Position numbers and translations under genes: made by a program
Origin: Alphaproteobacteria bacterium
GTDB lineage: Bacteria > Pseudomonadota > Alphaproteobacteria > Rhodobacterales > Rhodobacteraceae
NCBI GenBank assembly: GCA_030427145.1
Contig: JAUHWT010000016.1
Coordinates: 1 to 64,000 of the forward strand
Length of the DNA: 64,000 nt
Direction of reading: 5' to 3'
Notes under the pieces: generated by a model
What the model saw: the letters and a program-made list of their open reading frames with translations, nothing else
What the model was told of the DNA's origin: nothing
Database searches by the model: none
Shown here: positions 22,641 through 32,161 of the stretch, piece after piece
How the letters are laid out: every line of letters begins with the position of its first letter
Numbering within the stretch: the stretch's first letter is position 1

Positions 22641-25361
22641 CTATTCCGCAGCGACCGCTTTCGCGTCACCGGGGCGGTAGTTCAAAACAGGAGCCAGCCA
22701 GCGTTCAACTTCCGCCACCGACATGCCTTTACGGGTGGCATAATCTTCGACCTGATCGCGCTCGATCCTCGCCACGCCGAAATAATATGCCTCGGGGTGA
22801 CCGATATAGAGGCCCGAAACGGAAGAACCCGGCCACATTGCCATGCTTTCAGTCAGTTCGACGCCGGTGTTTGCCTTTGCGTTCAGAAGGTCGAACAGGG
22901 TGCGTTTTTCCGTGTGATCCGGTTGCGCGGGGTAACCTGGAGCTGGGCGGATACCGTCGTACGGCTCACCGATCAGTTCCTGGGAATTGAAGCTTTCGTC
23001 CGGTGCGTAGCCCCAATGGTGCTTTCGGACTTTTTGATGTAACATCTCCGCCATAGCTTCCGCGAAGCGGTCTGCCAGGGCCTTGACCATGATGGAACCA
23101 TAATCGTCGCCGCGTTTTTCGTAGTCGGCGGCTATGTCGATTTCCTCTGGACCCGCCGTGACCACAAAGCCGCCGATCCAGTCTGGTACGCCATCAGGTG
23201 CCACGAAATCTGCCAGCGCCAGATTTGGGCTGTCCTTGCGTTTCGAAGTTTGCTGCCGCAACGTGGTGAGCGTAGCAAGCGGTTCGGTCCGTTTGCTGTC
23301 CTTAAACAGTTGAATGTCATCGCCCTTGCGGTTTGCCGGCCAAAAGCCGATTACGGCGCGGGGGCCAAACCACTTCTCACCGATAATCCGTTGCAGCATC
23401 GCCTGTGCGTCGTTCAACAGGCTACGCGCGGCGTCGCCGTACTTTTCGTCCTCCAGAATGCGGGGGTAGACGCCCTTAAGTTCCCAGGTCTGGAAAAACG
23501 GGGTCCAGTCAATATAGCTGGCAATTTCCGCGAGATCCCAGTCCTCAATGACCTTTGTGCCCGTGATTTTGGGTTCGGTCGCGCTGTACTCAGACCAGTC
23601 GATTTTCATTGCGTTGGCCCGGGCATCAGCCAGTGGCAAACGCTTTTTAGCGCGTTCGGCCCGTTCGTGCCGTTCGACCACCTCTGAATATTCCGAGCGG
23701 ATGCCTTCGATATATTCCGGGCGCTGGGTTTTGCTGAGTAGCGATGACACCACACCGACCGCGCGGCTGGCATCCGTTACGTAAATGGCCTGGCTCCTGT
23801 TGTATTGCGGAGCAATCTTGACGGCAGTGTGGACTTTCGACGTTGTCGCTCCACCAATAAGGAGCGGTATCCCAAAGCCCTCGCGCTCCATCTCTGAGGC
23901 TAGGTGAACCATTTCATCAAGTGACGGGGTGATCAGCCCCGAGAGGCCGATGATGTCGACGTCTTGGGCTTTTGCCTCCTCCAGAATTTTCTGGGGCGGG
24001 ACCATGACACCAAGATCAATTATTTCGTAATTATTGCAGGCAAGCACGACACCGACAATGTTTTTGCCGATGTCGTGGACATCGCCTTTCACTGTAGCAA
24101 TGAGAACGCGGCCCGCGCTTTCCCGCTTGCCATCCTTTTCAGCTTCCATGTAGGGCAGAAGAACGGCTACGGCCTGTTTCATGACGCGGGCGGATTTTAC
24201 CACCTGCGGCAGGAACATTTTGCCCGCCCCAAAAAGGTCGCCGACCACATTCATGCCCGCCATAAGCGGCCCCTCAATCACGTCGAGGGGTTTTTCTGCG
24301 CCGAGGCGCGCGGCTTCAGTGTCCTCGTCAACATATTCGGTGATGCCGTTGACCAGAGCGTGTTCGAGGCGTTTGTCGACCGGCCATTCGCGCCAGCTCA
24401 GGTCTTTTTCGCGTCCGGTTGCCCCGCCCTGCCCGCGGTATTTGTCAGCGATTTCGAGCAAGTTTTCGGTAGCGTTGCCGCCATTTGCCGGTTTCCGGTT
24501 GAGCACGACGTCCTCGCAGGCCTCGCGCAGGTCCGGGTCGATCTGGTCGTAGACCGCTAGTTGACCGGCGTTGACGATACCCATGTCCATGCCAGCGCTG
24601 ATCGCATGATAAAGGAACACCGCATGCATGGCCTCCCGTACCGGCTCGTTGCCTCGGAAGCTGAAGGACAGGTTCGAAACTCCACCGGAGATGTGACAGT
24701 GCGGCAGGTTTTTTTGGATCCAGCGAGTCGCCTCAATGAAGTCAACACCGTAGTTGTCGTGTTCCTCAATACCGGTGGCCACGGCAAAGACGTTGGGATC
24801 GAAGATGATATCTTCTGGCGGGAATCCGACCTTTTCGGTAAGCACACGATAGGCGCGTTCGCAGATTTCGGTCTTGCGTTGGAGACTGTCGGCCTGGCCC
24901 TGTTCGTCGAACGCCATAACCACAACCGCCGCACCATATGCGAGACAAAGCGAGGCCTGATGAATGAACGCGTCTTCGCCCTCTTTCAGTGAAATGGAGT
25001 TCACCACCGGTTTGCCCTGCACGCATTTCAGACCGGCCTCGATCACCTCCCATTTGGAGCTGTCGATCATGATGGGTACGCGGGCGATGTCGGGTTCGGC
25101 GGCCACGAGATTCAGGAACTCGATCATGGCCTGCTTTGAGTCGATCAGACCCTCGTCCATGTTGACGTCAATGATCTGTGCGCCGTTTTCGACCTGGCTA
25201 CGGGCAACATCGAGAGCTGCGGCGTAGTCGCGGTTGGTGATCAGTTTGCGAAAACGGGCGGAGCCGGTAACGTTGGTGCGCTCGCCGACATTCACGAAAG
25301 GGATGTCCTGGGTCAGAACAAATGGTTCCAAGCCGGAGAGGCGCAGGAGGGGTTCAGGCAT
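22641..25361 (-). CDS. metH: Methionine synthase, folate/B12/activation part (split MetH)
   Basis: This 906-residue protein corresponds to the MetH region after the homocysteine domain. It has the pterin-binding domain ([18 protein letters not shown] near residue 30), the B12 cap, the cobalamin domain with DVHDIG (His ligand) and [11 protein letters not shown], and a full activation domain with [15 protein letters not shown]. It methylates homocysteine using methyltetrahydrofolate through B12. The homocysteine-binding domain is a separate gene just upstream, overlapping by eight bases, so the two chains must assemble. Nothing suggests a sequencing frameshift, because the short overlap has its own ATG. 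Confidence 0.93.
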   Translation of the reverse strand: MPEPLLRLSGLEPFVLTQDIPFVNVGERTNVTGSARFRKLITNRDYAAALDVARSQVENGAQIIDVNMDEGLIDSKQAMIEFLNLVAAEPDIARVPIMIDSSKWEVIEAGLKCVQGKPVVNSISLKEGEDAFIHQASLCLAYGAAVVVMAFDEQGQADSLQRKTEICERAYRVLTEKVGFPPEDIIFDPNVFAVATGIEEHDNYGVDFIEATRWIQKNLPHCHISGGVSNLSFSFRGNEPVREAMHAVFLYHAISAGMDMGIVNAGQLAVYDQIDPDLREACEDVVLNRKPANGGNATENLLEIADKYRGQGGATGREKDLSWREWPVDKRLEHALVNGITEYVDEDTEAARLGAEKPLDVIEGPLMAGMNVVGDLFGAGKMFLPQVVKSARVMKQAVAVLLPYMEAEKDGKRESAGRVLIATVKGDVHDIGKNIVGVVLACNNYEIIDLGVMVPPQKILEEAKAQDVDIIGLSGLITPSLDEMVHLASEMEREGFGIPLLIGGATTSKVHTAVKIAPQYNRSQAIYVTDASRAVGVVSSLLSKTQRPEYIEGIRSEYSEVVERHERAERAKKRLPLADARANAMKIDWSEYSATEPKITGTKVIEDWDLAEIASYIDWTPFFQTWELKGVYPRILEDEKYGDAARSLLNDAQAMLQRIIGEKWFGPRAVIGFWPANRKGDDIQLFKDSKRTEPLATLTTLRQQTSKRKDSPNLALADFVAPDGVPDWIGGFVVTAGPEEIDIAADYEKRGDDYGSIMVKALADRFAEAMAEMLHQKVRKHHWGYAPDESFNSQELIGEPYDGIRPAPGYPAQPDHTEKRTLFDLLNAKANTGVELTESMAMWPGSSVSGLYIGHPEAYYFGVARIERDQVEDYATRKGMSVAEVERWLAPVLNYRPGDAKAVAAE

Positions 25362-26415
25362 TTGTCAGCTCCCTGATTGTGCGGGGGGCATGTTTTGCGA
25401 CGCGGTCCGCGATGGCGCGGATATGGTCCGGCGTGGTACCACAGCATCCACCGGCCACATTGATAAGACCATCCCGTGCGAACACCTCGACCAGAGCTGC
25501 AGTCTGGTCTGGCGTTTCGTCGTACTCTCCAAATGCATTGGGTAGACCGGCGTTGGGATAGGCGCAGATCATTGTGTCCGCCACACCGGAAAGTTCGGTC
25601 AGGTGTGGCCGCATTGCGTCTGCCCCGAGAGCACAGTTCAGTCCTACGGTAAAAGGACGCGCGTGACGCACCGAGTGCCAGAACGCGGTTGGCGTCTGAC
25701 CGGAAAGCGTACGACCCGATGCGTCGGTAATCGTACCGGAAATCATGACCGGCAGTCGTTTCCCCACTTTTGCGAAACTTTCCAATGCCGCGAAAATCGC
25801 GGCTTTGGCGTTCAGGGTGTCGAAGATGGTCTCAATAAGGATCAGATCGGCGCCGCCTTCAATGAGTCCATCGATCTGTTGGCCGTAAGCGACACGCAGC
25901 TCGTCGAATGTCACGGCCCGATAGCCGGGATCGTTAACGTCGGGGCTGATGGAAGCGGTTCGGTTGGTGGGACCAACGGCCCCCGCCACGTAGCGGGCTT
26001 TTCCATCTCTGGCCTCTGCCCGATCGGCAGCCCGACGGGCCACCTGAGCACCGGCTACGTTCAAGTCATGCACGGCACCTTCCAGACCATAGTCGGCCTG
26101 GGCAATGGTCGTCGAAGAAAACGTGTTGGTTTCGAGAATGTCGGCCCCGGCCAGTGCGAACTCCAGTTGAATGCCTTCGACAGCCTGCGGTTGCGTCAGC
26201 ACCAGAAGGTCGTTGTTACCCTTTTGCGGGTGGTCGGATTGATGATGCCGGCAGCCCGGGCCGTGTATGTGACCGTTCGCCGTGAAATCCTCCTCGGTCA
26301 TGTTCAGCGTCTGTATCATCGTGCCCATGGCACCATCCAGGATCATGATGCGCTCACGCGCGGTGTGCTGCAGGGCCCTGAAGGCGTCCGTAACCGGGAG
26401 GGAAAAGTTGATCAT
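25354..26415 (-). CDS. Methionine synthase, homocysteine S-methyltransferase part (split MetH)
   Basis: This 353-residue protein is the zinc/homocysteine domain of MetH. It begins with [14 protein letters not shown], contains [16 protein letters not shown], and ends with the zinc ligands in GLNCALGA and GGCCGTTP. It activates homocysteine for methylation by the B12 domain of its partner. The start at [10 protein letters not shown] is preferred over an in-frame ATG 17 codons earlier. Split MetH genes are known in Rhodobacterales and relatives, which supports the taxonomic placement. The two genes are translationally coupled. Confidence 0.93.
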   Translation of the reverse strand: MINFSLPVTDAFRALQHTARERIMILDGAMGTMIQTLNMTEEDFTANGHIHGPGCRHHQSDHPQKGNNDLLVLTQPQAVEGIQLEFALAGADILETNTFSSTTIAQADYGLEGAVHDLNVAGAQVARRAADRAEARDGKARYVAGAVGPTNRTASISPDVNDPGYRAVTFDELRVAYGQQIDGLIEGGADLILIETIFDTLNAKAAIFAALESFAKVGKRLPVMISGTITDASGRTLSGQTPTAFWHSVRHARPFTVGLNCALGADAMRPHLTELSGVADTMICAYPNAGLPNAFGEYDETPDQTAALVEVFARDGLINVAGGCCGTTPDHIRAIADRVAKHAPRTIRELTNA

Positions 26416-26471
26416 ATCCAAACCACCATTTTGAAGGGGCTCAATAGAACAAAGGGGGGGCGACAATCAAA

Positions 26472-26512
26472 TTCATAATGGCCTGAGGACTTCCGGTCTC
26501 CGTTCATAATGG
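26472..26512. repeat. Direct repeat TTCATAATGG in the metH leader
   Basis: Two copies (26472-26481 and 26503-26512) stand 31 bp apart, about three helical turns, roughly 57-97 bp upstream of the split metH genes. They could be regulator sites. No SAM, SAH or B12 riboswitch consensus was recognisable in the 255-bp gap 26416-26670. Confidence 0.35.
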
Positions 26513-26586
26513 GTTGAAGCGGCGCGTTTTCGTAGGATCCTTGGTCTCGCCATAATTTTCGCAGAATATCTGCCTGTCAAAAGCAG

Positions 26587-26658
26587 ACCAGTGATGCCCG
26601 CACATTGCAGGCTTCAGTCACTAGCAACCGAAGCGAGGTGAAAATATCCTCGCTTCGG
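26587..26658 (-). terminator. Tandem hairpins after the butanediol-type dehydrogenase gene
   Basis: CCGAAGCGAGG and CCTCGCTTCGG (26628-26658) form a perfect 11-bp stem. A second stem pairs AGTGA/TCACT and GCCTGC/GCGGGC (26588-26621). They lie directly behind the stop codon at 26671 and before metH. The T-tract is weak, so termination strength is uncertain. Confidence 0.5.
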
Positions 26659-26670
26659 ATTCTTTTCGAT

Positions 26671-27723
26671 CTAATCAGGTGCTTCCACGAGAATTTTAAC
26701 CTGAGATTTCTCCGCGACGAGTGCTTCGAACCCTTCGGAGACGATGTTGTCGATGGAAATTCGCTTGGTGACGAGGTTGCCGGCGCTGAAATATCCCTGG
26801 GTCATGAGTTCCATCACCGCCGGGTAAACGTTGCGATAGGCAATTGTGCCAAGTAGTTGGCGCTCCTTCAGAACCGCGGTGTTCGGCTGGAACGAGGCCT
26901 CACCCTCCCAAATCGAAACGATGAGCGTCTGTCCCTCGTGGCGCGTACTATCTATGCACTGGGGCAGCACCTGTGGAACTCCGGTGACCTCGAAAGCAAC
27001 ATGCACTCCGCCTGTGGCATCACGGATTTTGCCGACAGGGTCATCTTTGGTCGGGTCGATTGCGGACGTCGCTCCGAGTTCGAGTGCCTTGGCACGGCGT
27101 TCCTCCGAAGGTTCTATCACATGAACCTGTGCCGCGCCGGCGACACGCAACGCTTCAACGACCAGCAGACCGATCGGGCCAGCACCGAACACCGCAGCGC
27201 TGTCGCCGGCTTGAATTTTCGACATGCGGACCGCGTGCAGAGCAACGGCAGCCGGTTCAACCAGCGCTCCCTGCTCCATCGACAGGGCATCCGGCATTTT
27301 ATGGACCATGCGGGCAGGTACCACGGAAACCGAGGCGAACCCGCCATGGCCGCCGGAAAGACCGACGAAACCGAGGTTGTCGCAGAGGTTGTATTTGCCC
27401 TCAAGGCATGCCGGGCATTTGCCACAGGCGAAAATGGGTTCGACAGCGACCCGGTCTCCAACGGCGACATTCGTGACGCCTTCGCCCAATTCGGTGACAG
27501 TGCCACAGTATTCATGACCCATGGTGATGGGCGCGCGGTCCTGGCTCAAGGGGTGAATCTGGTCGACAGGAATGAAAATCGGCCCGGCGAGATATTCATG
27601 CAGATCGCTGCCACAAATTCCGGTCCATGCGACCTTTAGAGCGACTTCGCCCGGGCCGGGTTCCGGTGTGGCGACCTCTTCGACCCTGATGTCCTTCACG
27701 CCATACCAACGTGCAGCTTTCAT
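26671..27723 (-). CDS. Zinc-dependent dehydrogenase, 2,3-butanediol dehydrogenase type
   Basis: This 350-residue medium-chain dehydrogenase has the catalytic-zinc ligands Cys37 (TGICGSDLHEY) and His-Glu in MGHEYCG. The structural-zinc loop is CGKCPACLEGKYNLC and the nucleotide fold is VFGAGPIGLL. The HEY and the long insert between Cys37 and GHE are typical of (R,R)-butanediol/sorbitol-type enzymes. It would interconvert a vicinal diol and ketol such as acetoin using NAD. It is 76 bp downstream of the monooxygenase gene on the same strand and likely acts on the same pathway. Confidence 0.88.
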   Translation of the reverse strand: MKAARWYGVKDIRVEEVATPEPGPGEVALKVAWTGICGSDLHEYLAGPIFIPVDQIHPLSQDRAPITMGHEYCGTVTELGEGVTNVAVGDRVAVEPIFACGKCPACLEGKYNLCDNLGFVGLSGGHGGFASVSVVPARMVHKMPDALSMEQGALVEPAAVALHAVRMSKIQAGDSAAVFGAGPIGLLVVEALRVAGAAQVHVIEPSEERRAKALELGATSAIDPTKDDPVGKIRDATGGVHVAFEVTGVPQVLPQCIDSTRHEGQTLIVSIWEGEASFQPNTAVLKERQLLGTIAYRNVYPAVMELMTQGYFSAGNLVTKRISIDNIVSEGFEALVAEKSQVKILVEAPD

Positions 27724-27799
27724 TGTTTTGGTTCCTTCGGTTTGGTTGCTGTCTTGGCACCCGGTTGTGTGAACCAGGTGCCGTTCGGTCAGGCCGGGG

Positions 27800-29599
27800 T
27801 CACCACAGATGGTGCACGTCCTGAAGTCGGTAGACCGGAGTGTCGAGCCCCTCCAAACGGGCTTTCAGCTGCAGAGCGAGATACAGGGAATAGTGACGCG
27901 ACTGATGAAGGTTGCCGCCGTGGAACCACAGGTTTTCCTGCTGCGTCGGCTTCCACATGTTGCGCTGTTCGCCTTCCCAGGGGCCAGGGTCTTTGGTGGT
28001 GTCGGAGCCAAGGCCCCAGACTTTACCCACCTTGTCGGCGACCTCCTGAGAAATCAGATCCGCTGCCCATCCGTTCATGCTGCCGAAACCGGTAGCCATG
28101 ACCACGAGGTCGGCCTCCAGCCGTGTTCCGTCGTTCAGCACCACTGCGTTCTCTTCGGAGTGATCTACCTGACCGCGCACCAGTTTGACCTCGCCATCAA
28201 TGATGAGCTGACTGGCTCCGACGTCGATGTAGTAGCCAGACCCGCGGCGCAGGTATTTCAGGAAAAGGCCCGATCCATCATCACCCCAGTCGAGCTGGAA
28301 CCCCGCTTTTTCGAGGCCGGCATAAAATTCAGCATCCCGCTCACGCATCTGATCGTAAAGCGGGATCTGAAACTCATGCATGATTTTGTAGGGCAGCGAG
28401 GCGAAGATCATGTCGGCTTTTTCGGTAGTAACACCGTTGGCGACGGCTTCCTCCGAGTAGAGCGCCCCAAGGCCAATTTCCATCAGGGTATCAGAACGCA
28501 CGATATGTGTTGAGGACCGCTGAACCATAGTGACGTCGGCATCGGCCTCCCAAAGGGCTGCGCAAATATCATGTGCTGAATTGTTCGACCCGACCACCAC
28601 GACCTTCTTCCCTGTCCAGGCCTCGGGCCCGTCATGCTGTGAAGAGTGTTGAATTGTGCCCTTGAAGCTGTCCATGCCGGGAAAAGTCGGCATGTTGGGT
28701 TTGCCGGACATGCCTGTTGCAAGAACAAGCTGAGTCGGTCTTAGCGTTACCTTCTCGCCGTCCCGGTCGACCTCCACGGTCCAGGTGCCGGTCTCTTCAT
28801 CAAAGTCGGCTTTCCTGACCTCGGTTCGACTCCAGTAGTTGATCTCCATGACCTTGGTGTACATTTCAAGCCAGTCACCGACCTTGTCCTTCGGTGTGAA
28901 AACCGGCCAGTTGTCGGGGAACTTGATGTAGGGCAAATGATCGTACCAGATCGGATCATGTAGACAGAGCGACTTGTAGCGGCTGCGCCACTGGTCGCCT
29001 GGGCGGTCATGCCGGTCGAGAACAATCGTGGGCACGCCGAGCTGCCGAAGGCGTGCGCCGAGCGCAATGCCGCCCTGCCCACCCCCGATGATTACGGTGT
29101 AGGGCTGCGTGTCATAGCCGAGGCTCGCGGTTTCGGCATCACGCAGTTCCTTCCATGACTGCCGGTTCTTGCGGGCCCCGTGCTCTGCTCCCATCGGGCG
29201 GCGTGTGCCGCGGTTTTCCTCAAACCCTTTGAGTTCCTGCAACGCAGTCAAAAGAGTCCAGATGCGTCCGTCTTTCAGCCGCAGAAGGCCCCAGCCACGT
29301 CCGGTGTCGGTTTCGAATGTCACCCATGCGGTGACCACCTCTCCGTCCCAGGTTGGATCTTCGCCATCCTGGATTTTGAAGTTGCGCAGATGGCAATGCG
29401 CAAGCTGGCTTCTGAGCAGATCCGTTACGCCAGCAGGTCCTTCAACCGTTTTCAGGTTCCAGCTCACGGCCACCAGATCGCGCCAATAGCTATCGGTTGC
29501 GAACAGTGCGGCCACCGCTTTTACGTCGCCCGCGGTCAGAGCGTCGTTGAGGCTGCTTAGGGTTTCCTCAACCTCTACGGTTACATTGATATCCAGCAT
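27800..29599 (-). CDS. NTF2-domain/FMO-like monooxygenase fusion
   Basis: This 599-residue protein joins an N-terminal SnoaL/NTF2-like domain (about residues 1-130) to an FAD/NADPH monooxygenase. The oxidase part has VIIGGGQGGIALG for FAD, the fingerprint F-K-G-T-I-Q-H, and a second Rossmann motif VVVVGSNNSAHD for NADPH. The fingerprint lacks the Trp-Pro/Asp ending of classical Baeyer-Villiger enzymes (it reads H-S-S-Q-H-D), so it is better called FMO-like. GAGGAGGAAGAAG precedes the start. The regulator gene upstream and dehydrogenase downstream suggest oxidation of a ketone or alcohol growth substrate. Confidence 0.85.
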   Translation of the reverse strand: MLDINVTVEVEETLSSLNDALTAGDVKAVAALFATDSYWRDLVAVSWNLKTVEGPAGVTDLLRSQLAHCHLRNFKIQDGEDPTWDGEVVTAWVTFETDTGRGWGLLRLKDGRIWTLLTALQELKGFEENRGTRRPMGAEHGARKNRQSWKELRDAETASLGYDTQPYTVIIGGGQGGIALGARLRQLGVPTIVLDRHDRPGDQWRSRYKSLCLHDPIWYDHLPYIKFPDNWPVFTPKDKVGDWLEMYTKVMEINYWSRTEVRKADFDEETGTWTVEVDRDGEKVTLRPTQLVLATGMSGKPNMPTFPGMDSFKGTIQHSSQHDGPEAWTGKKVVVVGSNNSAHDICAALWEADADVTMVQRSSTHIVRSDTLMEIGLGALYSEEAVANGVTTEKADMIFASLPYKIMHEFQIPLYDQMRERDAEFYAGLEKAGFQLDWGDDGSGLFLKYLRRGSGYYIDVGASQLIIDGEVKLVRGQVDHSEENAVVLNDGTRLEADLVVMATGFGSMNGWAADLISQEVADKVGKVWGLGSDTTKDPGPWEGEQRNMWKPTQQENLWFHGGNLHQSRHYSLYLALQLKARLEGLDTPVYRLQDVHHLW

Positions 29600-29630
29600 T
29601 GCGCTTCTTCCTCCTCGTTTGATTGCAACG

Positions 29631-29666
29631 AGTCGTAGCGCGCAAATTTTCAGTCGTTCCACGACT
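29631..29666. repeat. AGTCGT half-site cluster upstream of the monooxygenase gene
   Basis: AGTCGT occurs at 29631-29636 and 29652-29657, the latter facing ACGACT at 29661-29666 around TCC. The last two form an inverted repeat 50-70 bp before the monooxygenase start. It is a possible regulator or promoter element; no -24/-12 (sigma-54) promoter was found here. Confidence 0.3.
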
Positions 29667-29703
29667 TGAAAGGCTTTGAGGGGCAAAAAATTAACGCTGC
29701 ATT

Positions 29704-29735
29704 GCAACATGTTGCGGATGCAACGCCGCGCAACA
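29704..29735. promoter_or_regulatory. Overlapping GCAAC/GTTGC palindromes, candidate activator site
   Basis: GCAACATGTTGC (29704-29715) is a perfect palindrome. It overlaps GTTGC-GGAT-GCAAC (29711-29724), and another GCAACA stands at 29730-29735. The array sits directly behind the regulator gene and about 105-135 bp before the monooxygenase start, where Fis-type activators of the AcoR group usually bind. Confidence 0.5.
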
Positions 29736-29737
29736 AT

Positions 29738-31459
29738 TTAGTTGGGCGCCTGCAACCCCTCGCGACGCATACGGCGCAAAACGGTCGAGCGGTTCACACC
29801 AAGCCGTCGGGCGGCGCGGGCCATATTCCAGCCGCAGGCGTCAAGAATCTGTTCCAGGCTTTCCCCGGTTTCGCCCGGTGCATCGGCAGCTCGCGGCAAA
29901 TCAGGCAGGTCGATGACCTGGCCTTCGCAAAGTGCGACAGCAACATCAAGGGCATGTTCCAGTTCCCGCAGGTTGCCTGCCCAGGATCGGCCCATCAAAT
30001 CTGCCCGGGCCGACGGCGATAGCCGGAAGTCATCTGGCGCCCGGCGCCGCAACAGCCGGTCTATCAGCCACCCCAGATCCTGCCGTTGTCTTAGCGGCGG
30101 AAGTGAGAGGGTATAGCCATGCAGCCGATGAAACAGCGATTGTGGAAGCGCGAGATCCTTCGGGCTGACGGTGCTGGTTGAGAGCGTACGCACGTCGGGC
30201 CTTTGATCCAGAAAACCTGAGAGCAACGCGGAAGTCGCCTCCTCCAAATACTCAATGTGGCGAAGAAGGAGCGTCGTGGGACCGAAGACATGGCTGAACG
30301 CTTCTTCCAGTGCGGTAGCCGTCGCTCCAGCACAATCGATGCTGACGAAGCCGCCAGCCCGCCCGGTCATGTGAATGGTGCGGGCAAGCTTCGTTTTTCC
30401 CGTGCCGGTCTCGCCGTGAATGAGCAGTGGAATCGAGGTTTTTGCCAGCTTCTCCGCCTGAGACAGCATTCGTGTCATTACAGGGTCGCCATCCGAAAGA
30501 CCTGCCAATACTCCGCCACGTCGCACACCACCGTAAGTTCTTCGCGGGTTGCGCGGTGCGATTGCATGGCCGAACAGGGCACCGCCATCAAGCATTTCAA
30601 CAACCCGGTCCTCGGTTGGTCTGTTACGCATCAAATCCGGTAGATCGTCCACGGTTATGCCCAAAACCTCGTCGATGCCCCGCCCGATAATCGGGTCGCC
30701 GTCTGGAAAAAGCTGCCGTGCGGCGTTGGTATGTCCAATGACCCGACCGGAGCCGTCGAGGCGAACCGCGGCCTCGGGGTCGACGTCGAGAAACTCCGGG
30801 CTGGCGGAAAGACGCAATACCCAGTCCTGCCGGCTTTCGGCCATCAGATTGGCCATCTCTACCCGACGGGCGGAGTTGGTCACGAGGCTCATGGCAAGTT
30901 TTTGGCTCGTCTTCGGGGTCGGAGACCGCAGCAGGGAAATGTCGAGTACGGCTGCCATCTGCCCCAGACTGTCGAAAATCGGCGCGGCAGTACAGGACAG
31001 CGCGGTGTGCGCATTTCCAAAATGGTCGTCCTGATGGATGGTGACCGGTTGTTGCGTGACAATGCAGGCACCGACGCCGCAGGTGCCGGCCAGGTCCTCG
31101 GACCAGTTGTAGCCCAGGTAGAGCCCTGCGCTTCTGAGGTCGTCAAGAAAGTTGTCGTCGCCAAAAAAATCCACGCATACGCCTTTGGCGTCGGCTAACA
31201 GCAGAACATAATCCTGTCCCGAAACCTGGCGGAAGAGCGATTGCAGGCCCGACCGCGCGGCTGCAATCATCCATTCCGCCTGCTTACGGTGATCGCGAAG
31301 CTCGGCTTCCGTTACGACATGGGCCGGTTCCCTGCGGGTTGGATCCATGCCGTAGACTTCAACGCAGCGACGCCAGGAGTCCGAAACAAAATCATCGCGG
31401 CCCGTCTGGGTCCCGTCCAGGACCTGTCCGATTTCCTCAATGTGCGAATGATCCTTCAT
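29738..31459 (-). CDS. AcoR-like Fis-family regulator lacking the GAFTGA loop
   Basis: This 573-residue protein has a GAF-type sensor region (about 60-190, with NWSEDLAGTCGVG), a PAS-like middle, an AAA+ core with Walker A HGETGTGKTKLA, and a C-terminal Fis helix-turn-helix (NMARAARRLGVNRSTVLRRM). The central domain is degenerate. The GAFTGA sigma-54 contact loop and the normal Walker B GTLFLDEI are missing, replaced by FGPTTLLLRHIEYLEEA. It may work with the housekeeping polymerase instead. It stands just upstream of the monooxygenase-dehydrogenase genes, which it probably controls. AGGAG precedes the start. Confidence 0.88.
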   Translation of the reverse strand: MKDHSHIEEIGQVLDGTQTGRDDFVSDSWRRCVEVYGMDPTRREPAHVVTEAELRDHRKQAEWMIAAARSGLQSLFRQVSGQDYVLLLADAKGVCVDFFGDDNFLDDLRSAGLYLGYNWSEDLAGTCGVGACIVTQQPVTIHQDDHFGNAHTALSCTAAPIFDSLGQMAAVLDISLLRSPTPKTSQKLAMSLVTNSARRVEMANLMAESRQDWVLRLSASPEFLDVDPEAAVRLDGSGRVIGHTNAARQLFPDGDPIIGRGIDEVLGITVDDLPDLMRNRPTEDRVVEMLDGGALFGHAIAPRNPRRTYGGVRRGGVLAGLSDGDPVMTRMLSQAEKLAKTSIPLLIHGETGTGKTKLARTIHMTGRAGGFVSIDCAGATATALEEAFSHVFGPTTLLLRHIEYLEEATSALLSGFLDQRPDVRTLSTSTVSPKDLALPQSLFHRLHGYTLSLPPLRQRQDLGWLIDRLLRRRAPDDFRLSPSARADLMGRSWAGNLRELEHALDVAVALCEGQVIDLPDLPRAADAPGETGESLEQILDACGWNMARAARRLGVNRSTVLRRMRREGLQAPN

Positions 31460-31559
31460 GCTCCTGACCTCCCGGCTAAAGATTAACACGGGGGGGAAGA
31501 GTGACGAGGAAAACTTTAGTACAGGTGCTGATGCAGCAGAAACCCCTGTGAAAAGCGCG

Positions 31560-31898
31560 TCAGTAAGCGGCTGTCACGATGATCTCGACTTTAAGCGTGT
31601 CACGCGCAAGTCTGGCCTCGCCACATGCCCGTGCCGGAGCCTCGCCTTCCGGCACCCATGCGTCCCAAACCTCATTCATCTCGGCAAAGTCCTTCATGTC
31701 CGCCAGCCAGATGATTGCCTGGAGGATCTGTGACTTCGAAGAACCGGCCTTCTCCAAAAGGGCATCCACAAGCGCCAGACAATCGCGGGTCTGTTCAGCC
31801 ACGGTGTCCCCCTCACCGACCTGACCACAGAGATAGGCCACGCCATTGTGCTTAACGGTTTTGCTCATCCGCGTGGCGGTATCGATACGTTCAATCAT
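31560..31898 (-). CDS. RidA-family (YjgF/YER057c/UK114) protein
   Basis: This 112-residue protein matches the RidA family in size and in motifs: the [17 protein letters not shown] strand region, the segment [15 protein letters not shown], and an Arg in [13 protein letters not shown] near residue 91 (RidA uses Arg105 to bind the substrate). RidA enzymes hydrolyse reactive enamine/imine intermediates released by PLP enzymes. The start at [10 protein letters not shown] follows AAGGACGGACAA. It is monocistronic as far as visible, divergent from the sulfur genes. Confidence 0.88.
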   Translation of the reverse strand: MIERIDTATRMSKTVKHNGVAYLCGQVGEGDTVAEQTRDCLALVDALLEKAGSSKSQILQAIIWLADMKDFAEMNEVWDAWVPEGEAPARACGEARLARDTLKVEIIVTAAY

Positions 31899-32084
31899 TT
31901 GTCCGTCCTTTTGAGTACCTGTCATTCGACCCGGTAAAGACTATTGAGGTTTGTGTAAAAGAGAATCCGATACTTTCTGCCTCCGGAATGTCTACCGGCC
32001 CGGCGCAAAAAAAATTTTGGCGGTTTAATACCCGACCGGCTTCGCAAACCTGCTCAGGTCGTAGGCGCGAGTACAAAGTTTTCG

Positions 32085-32107
32085 CTTCGGTGATGAAGTC
32101 ACCGAAG
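32085..32107. repeat. Perfect hairpin in the leader of the sulfur genes
   Basis: CTTCGGTGA and TCACCGAAG pair perfectly around TGAAG, 55 bp before the DUF2892 gene. No T-tract follows on either side. It may be a repressor site or leader structure. The rest of the 263-bp gap 31899-32161 shows no clear consensus promoter. Confidence 0.4.
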
Positions 32108-32161
32108 AATTGGCACCGTGCATGTCAGGTTGCCTCAGGTGATTCAGAAAGGGATCTGGAA

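Noticed and set aside
26416-26670. Cobalamin or SAH riboswitch before metH
   Set aside because: GACCGGAAGTCC is only superficially like part of a B12 element; no B12 box and no SAH core were found.
29600-29690. Sigma-54 promoter before the monooxygenase gene
   Set aside because: TGG and TTGC elements occur, but none at the GG-N10-GC spacing.
32109-32126. Sigma-54 promoter (TTGGCACCGTGCATGTC) before the sulfur genes
   Set aside because: The -24 half is good, but the -12 half reads ATGTC with GT instead of GC at the required spacing.
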